Assembly: GCA_938005615.1 (NCBI GenBank)
Contig: CALLMV010000014.1
Coordinates: 1-64,000 of the forward strand
Direction of reading: 5' to 3'
Origin: an uncultured Verrucomicrobiae bacterium
GTDB lineage: Bacteria > Verrucomicrobiota > Verrucomicrobiia > JADLBR01 > CALLMV01
DNA length: 64,000 nucleotides
Positions within the stretch are counted from its first letter, which is position 1. Each line of letters opens with the position of its first letter. Position numbers and translations under genes: made by a program. Below are positions 59,877 through 64,000 of this stretch, one piece after another. The notes under the pieces are model-generated. The model was not told the DNA's origin. It ran no database searches and saw nothing but the letters and a program-made list of their open reading frames with translations.

Positions 59877-60990
59877 CTCGAGCCGCACGGCGTGAGGCGC
59901 CGGGTTCGCCAAGCATTTGAACCACGCGGTGGAGCTCGGCGCGCTGGTAGCTCTGCAAATCGTCATCTTGGAGTATATCTGTAGCGATTTTACTCAGTTT
60001 TTCGGGTGTCGCTTGTGATTGGATCAGCTCCGGAGCAACTTCCTTGTTGCGCAGCAAATTCACCATGCACAGGTACGGAACTCTAACAAGACGCTTCGCA
60101 ATGTGGTAAGTCAGAGGATTTACTATATAGAAGACGACCATTGGTGTTCCGGCTAAAGCACACTCCAGCGTAGCTGTGCCTGAGGCGACCAATGCCAAGT
60201 GACAACGTGAAAGATGTGTGGCCGTATAGCCGCTGAGTACTTCGATTTTTGATCCTGGAGGAAAGTTTTTGGAGCATGCGTTAAACTTCTTCTCCAGAAA
60301 ATCTGCAATCCCATCGTTTGGAGCAAGGGCGATAAACTGAAGGTCCGGGATGTTTTTCCATAGCAGCGGAAGGGTTTTCAGAAGCAAAGGAAGGTGCCTG
60401 GCCAACTCCTTGGGGCGGCTACCTGGCATGAGTGCCACAGTTTTATTTTTGGGTAGGCTGGTATTCAGGGTTACCGGTCGCACACGATCTAGGATCGGGT
60501 GGCCCACCCATGCCACCTTCAATCCGGGCGCGTGCTCTCGGTACCAATCGGGTTCAAAAGGGATGATGGATATCAACAAATCTACAGTACGCTGAAGTAA
60601 GCGAGCCCGACCGGGCTTCCAAGCCCAGAGTTGTGGTGAGACATAGTAAAATATTTTTGCGCTTTTGAGCACCGGTCTAATGGCTTTAGCAAAACGCATG
60701 TTAAAACCTGGAAAATCGATCAGTACAATCACATCAGGTTTCAGGCGAATACATTCAGAGAGAAGTTTGTGAAAAAGATAATGAAATTTGGGATAGTTTT
60801 TGAGGACATCCCAGAGGCCAACGACCGCGTGTTTGGTGAGGTCGAAGGACTGCTTTTGTCCTGCTTGTGCCATACGTACACCTCCGGTACCGAAGAAAGT
60901 GAGGCCGGGGTTTTCCGCACGAAGGGAGTTTATCAGGTCAGAGCCCAAAAGGTCGCCGCTCGTCTCGCCAGCAATCAGAAACACTTTCAT
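59797..60990 (-). CDS. lpxB: lipid-A-disaccharide synthase
   Basis: FLIAGETSGDLLGSDLI, IDFPGFNMRFAK, YYVSPQLWAWKPGRARLL, LMPGSRPKEL. Confidence 0.95.
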   Translation of the reverse strand: MKVFLIAGETSGDLLGSDLINSLRAENPGLTFFGTGGVRMAQAGQKQSFDLTKHAVVGLWDVLKNYPKFHYLFHKLLSECIRLKPDVIVLIDFPGFNMRFAKAIRPVLKSAKIFYYVSPQLWAWKPGRARLLQRTVDLLISIIPFEPDWYREHAPGLKVAWVGHPILDRVRPVTLNTSLPKNKTVALMPGSRPKELARHLPLLLKTLPLLWKNIPDLQFIALAPNDGIADFLEKKFNACSKNFPPGSKIEVLSGYTATHLSRCHLALVASGTATLECALAGTPMVVFYIVNPLTYHIAKRLVRVPYLCMVNLLRNKEVAPELIQSQATPEKLSKIATDILQDDDLQSYQRAELHRVVQMLGEPGASRRAARVIFQNSNLAFSDKKESKEQAPGQNKR

Positions 60991-61940
60991 ACCGCAGCTT
61001 GGTGCGATTTCGGCGGATGGGCAGCGAGATTTTCTTCGATTAACTTGGTGATTCGCAAAGCCACTTCCAGTGCGGCGTAACCTTGTTCGCCAGATACTAC
61101 AGGCTCATCCTTGCGTCTTACGCACTCCACAAACGACGCCAGCTCCAGCCTGAGAGGCTCTTCCTTGGTAACTGGGACCTTTTCTCGTGTAATTCGAGAT
61201 TCGATTTTGCGATAAATCTCACCTGATTGATGTTGGTAATCCAATGAGATGTAAGTGTCCTCCTGAAATATGCGAATCTTCCGCAGCTTATCTGGGCTGA
61301 TTCTGGAAGTAGAGATATTTGCAACACAACCATTCTCAAAACGGATGCGTGCATTTGCAATATCCTCACCCTTGCTCAACACAGGAACGCCAACGGCGTC
61401 TATCGTAACAATTGGTGAACGCGCTAGGCTAAGGATGATATCCAAATCATGAATCATCAAATCCAACACGACTCCAATATCCGTAGAGCGCCCCGGATAC
61501 GGGGAAAGCCTGGAGGCTTCAATGAAACGTGGATGTGTGAGAAGGGGTTGCAAACTGCGAATCACAGGATTGAACCTTTCGATATGCCCCACTTGTATGA
61601 TGCATCCATGAGCCCGGGCGGTATCCACAAGAGTGCGGGCTGTTTCGACTGAGTTTGTGATTGGCTTCTCGATGAGGACAGATTTGCCTTTGAGTAAAAA
61701 AGGCATCGCCACTTCAAAGTGTGTGGATGTGGGCGTGGCGATTGTTACACAATCCACCGCATCACATATTTCTGCAGGATTGGAAAATGCGCGAACTCTG
61801 TGTTGCTGGGCCACACGGCGGCAGACGTTTTCGTCAATGTCGTAAACACCAACAAAATCTACGTCGTCTAATTGCGAGTAAATTCGGGCGTGCTCGCGCC
61901 CTATGTGGCCAACTCCAACAACTGCTGCTTTGATCTTCAT
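60987..61940 (-). CDS. Gfo/Idh/MocA-family oxidoreductase, lipid A-associated
   Basis: KAAVVGVGHIGREHARIYSQL, VLIEKPITNS, VGHIERFNPVI; between lpxI and lpxB. Confidence 0.92.
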   Translation of the reverse strand: MKIKAAVVGVGHIGREHARIYSQLDDVDFVGVYDIDENVCRRVAQQHRVRAFSNPAEICDAVDCVTIATPTSTHFEVAMPFLLKGKSVLIEKPITNSVETARTLVDTARAHGCIIQVGHIERFNPVIRSLQPLLTHPRFIEASRLSPYPGRSTDIGVVLDLMIHDLDIILSLARSPIVTIDAVGVPVLSKGEDIANARIRFENGCVANISTSRISPDKLRKIRIFQEDTYISLDYQHQSGEIYRKIESRITREKVPVTKEEPLRLELASFVECVRRKDEPVVSGEQGYAALEVALRITKLIEENLAAHPPKSHQAAV

Positions 61941-62773
61941 CCTTGATTTACTGCCGCCCAGGCTACTATTGACACTCCTAAACGGCTGGCCAATTCGTTA
62001 AGGCGCTCAACCTCAAGGAGCAAGGTTTTTCCCTCTTCTAAAGCGATGACGTTGACACCAGCGTACGCTGCTACTTCAACAGTGCGTGGTCCAACAACAG
62101 GAATATCGAAACGAAAATCCTGTCCCGGTTTACTCACCTTGACCAAGACCGCACGACCACGACCTAACATGCCACCCCGCCGTATAGTTTCATTCGTTCC
62201 TTCAAAAGCTTCGACAGCAAGCACAGTGCCGCGCTTGACGATGACGCTTTGTCCAATATCCATCGCACTGATTTTTTTTGCTACATCGAAACCAAATGCT
62301 ATATCCTCGCGAAAAATTCTCCTCAACGGAGGACCGATCCGATGTGATGCGGAGATCATGTTTTTTTCTAAAAATGTGTTTGCAGGCAGTAGTCGGATTC
62401 CGTCCTTTGCCATCTCGTCAGCGACGGCCCGAAATAGCGTCTCAGCGTTTCTGCGTTTCAAGCGAGCAAGCACCAGCAAAGTGCGAAAATCTGGTCGCAT
62501 ATCATAGAGTCTGCCGGGAGTGATCTGCCCGCACATGACTGCAGATTGGGCTCCGCTTTTTTTGAGGAATTTAATTAATCGGTCCAACTGTCCTACATGC
62601 ATTACTTCGGCGAAGTCCACTTCCCGCAAGAGTTCAGCATCAGTCTCTCCTTCGAAAGCGGCCATAGCGATCTTTACTGATCCGGCAAGTCTTGCTGCCC
62701 TGAGCCACTCACGCGGATAGCTCCCCTTGCCTGCGATCAGTCCGATCGTTTCGTTCGTCTGAATTACGCTCAT
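61937..62773 (-). CDS. lpxI: UDP-2,3-diacylglucosamine pyrophosphatase LpxI (DUF1009)
   Basis: IGLIAGKGSYPREWLRAAR, HVGQLDRLIKFLKKSGAQSAVMCGQI, VKVSKPGQDFRFDIPVVGPRTVE. Confidence 0.92.
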   Translation of the reverse strand: MSVIQTNETIGLIAGKGSYPREWLRAARLAGSVKIAMAAFEGETDAELLREVDFAEVMHVGQLDRLIKFLKKSGAQSAVMCGQITPGRLYDMRPDFRTLLVLARLKRRNAETLFRAVADEMAKDGIRLLPANTFLEKNMISASHRIGPPLRRIFREDIAFGFDVAKKISAMDIGQSVIVKRGTVLAVEAFEGTNETIRRGGMLGRGRAVLVKVSKPGQDFRFDIPVVGPRTVEVAAYAGVNVIALEEGKTLLLEVERLNELASRLGVSIVAWAAVNQG

Positions 62774-63132
62774 TTTTCCTTTCCAGGCGGTCCTATGAGC
62801 TCCCAAAAGTTTGCATTTTCTGCGAGCGATTTATCCTCATCACCTAAGGGCAAATTTGATCGGTAGAGAAAATCCTCAAGCGTATTTTTATGAACCACCC
62901 GGTGGATAAGCCATCCGTGATCCGTGGGGCTGAAGTAGATTCTGTAATCACCGGCTCGAAATCGGAAAACCGTTCTGCCATCACGTTGGAGCCGACCAAT
63001 TTTACCTGAGTTATCTGTTTCCATATTTTCGGGCAGGTTGTTGAAATCCGACAGGATTTCGAGCTGGAGTAGTTTAGGCAATTGGCACAGTTCCGCAGAG
63101 GCGACTTTGCTTAGATTGATCTGTTTGGTCAT
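62770..63132 (-). CDS. RelE/ParE-superfamily-like protein (solitary)
   Basis: IGRLQRDGRTVFRFRAGDYRIYFSPTDHGWLIHRVVHKNTLEDFLYRS resembles RelE fold core; start trimmed to MTKQINLSKV. Confidence 0.65.
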   Translation of the reverse strand: MTKQINLSKVASAELCQLPKLLQLEILSDFNNLPENMETDNSGKIGRLQRDGRTVFRFRAGDYRIYFSPTDHGWLIHRVVHKNTLEDFLYRSNLPLGDEDKSLAENANFWELIGPPGKEK

Positions 63133-63229
63133 AATCTCAGTTATACAGAAGGAACCGTGAGCGTTCACGCCTGAATCGTTCTTCGTATCTTCTCCATTCT
63201 GCAAAGAGATTCCGCTCGCTGCTAGGCTC

Positions 63230-64000
63230 CTAAGTGAGTGTTCGACGCACACTATCCCCGCCAGTCACTTTATCGAACATCTGGACTTTGGCAGCAGGTG
63301 CTGTAGCTACAAAGTCCCTTCCCGCCACGCTCCGGGCTGCCAAAAGAAAGTGAACTGACAATTCTGAAAGCCTTACCTGATCCAAATTTGCGTAATCAAG
63401 ACGCACTCCAGAATAGGTTTCTCCTGCAAAGCGGCCTTGTGTGATCTGATACCTTACTGGAGTCAACTTGATACCCGAAATTCGCCGCTCTATCAATGCG
63501 TGGTAAAAAGCTTGGGAATCCAATTGACGCGCCCCAACAAGGCGGAAAGGCTCATCTGTGAAAATTCCATTATGCAAAGTGCCCAGCTCGCCTAGCCAAC
63601 CCGTCGCCACGTAGTCGAAGACGCTTCTCACCCGCGGAATATTCGGAGAGGTCGGTACCCAATGAAGTCCAGTGTCAAGCCAAGTCATCGAGCGGCGCCA
63701 TCCCCGCATTCTTACCACGTGCAAGTGGAGCGGATGTCTGGACATCCAGGAGGTCTCATTGAGGTAAAATGCCATTTCGCCAACGGTCAGGCCATGAACG
63801 AAGGGAATTTCAAACTGTCCGACAAAGGAACGAAAACGCGGATCCAAGGGTGGTCCCTCAATTCGGTTCCCTCCCATAGGATTTGGTCTGTCAAGCACCA
63901 TAAACTCCACACCGTTTTCCGCTGCGGCCTGCATGGCCAAACCCATCGTGCTGATGTAGGTGTAGCTGCGGGCCCCGATGTCCTGCATATCAAAAACCAA
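63230..64000 (-). CDS. DUF1343 / NamZ-like exo-beta-N-acetylmuramidase, partial, runs off right edge
   Basis: VFDMQDIGARSYTYISTMGLAMQAAAE, VLDRPNPMGG, GLTVGEMAFYLNE, WVPTSPNIP. Confidence 0.9.
   Translation of the reverse strand: MVFDMQDIGARSYTYISTMGLAMQAAAENGVEFMVLDRPNPMGGNRIEGPPLDPRFRSFVGQFEIPFVHGLTVGEMAFYLNETSWMSRHPLHLHVVRMRGWRRSMTWLDTGLHWVPTSPNIPRVRSVFDYVATGWLGELGTLHNGIFTDEPFRLVGARQLDSQAFYHALIERRISGIKLTPVRYQITQGRFAGETYSGVRLDYANLDQVRLSELSVHFLLAARSVAGRDFVATAPAAKVQMFDKVTGGDSVRRTLT

Noticed and set aside
1-64000. Mobile elements, prophage, CRISPR or defence island
   Set aside because: No transposase, integrase, Cas, restriction or phage genes and no regularly spaced repeats seen; content is core metabolism and information processing

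Overview
The window reads as core bacterial chromosome. No integrase, transposase, CRISPR array or phage module was recognised. Gene content and style (type III glutamine synthetase, fused CcoNO, LpxI/LpxB, TadE/G genes, GH57, low-complexity ribosomal protein tails) suggest a Gram-negative PVC/Verrucomicrobiota-like organism; this taxonomy is inference only. Main blocks: (1) FAD disulfide oxidoreductase (partial), dapB, dapA, phosphomannomutase/phosphoglucomutase, GSIII; (2) a cbb3 oxidase operon led by an Rrf2 regulator (rrf2-ccoS-ccoNO fusion-ccoQ-like-ccoP-ccoG-small FixH-position protein-ccoI); (3) GH57, capsule-like protein, NeuA-like, PrmA; (4) an ~18 kb minus-strand str-S10-spc-alpha ribosomal supercluster (rpsL to rplQ) lacking tuf and rpmD, with an exported coiled-coil protein gene inserted between rpsS and rplV; (5) scpB, chorismate mutase, lspA, rph, glutaredoxin, hisC, tyrA, aroA, cmk, tRNA-Asp; (6) glycosyltransferase, DksA-like, deacetylase, gpsA, plsY, P1B-type ATPase, UbiB kinase, TetR; (7) an orphan TadE/TadE-like/TadG-VWA cluster; (8) trpA and a lipid A segment (lpxB, Gfo/Idh, lpxI), a solitary RelE-like toxin, and a DUF1343/NamZ fragment. 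The strongest candidates for something undescribed are the secreted protein gene inside the S10 operon, an 85-nt structured RNA candidate after prmA, the Rrf2-palindrome-controlled cbb3 operon, and several unusual protein architectures (short S14 without a Zn site, compact GpsA, chorismate mutase with a possible prephenate dehydratase relic, monoheme CcoP).
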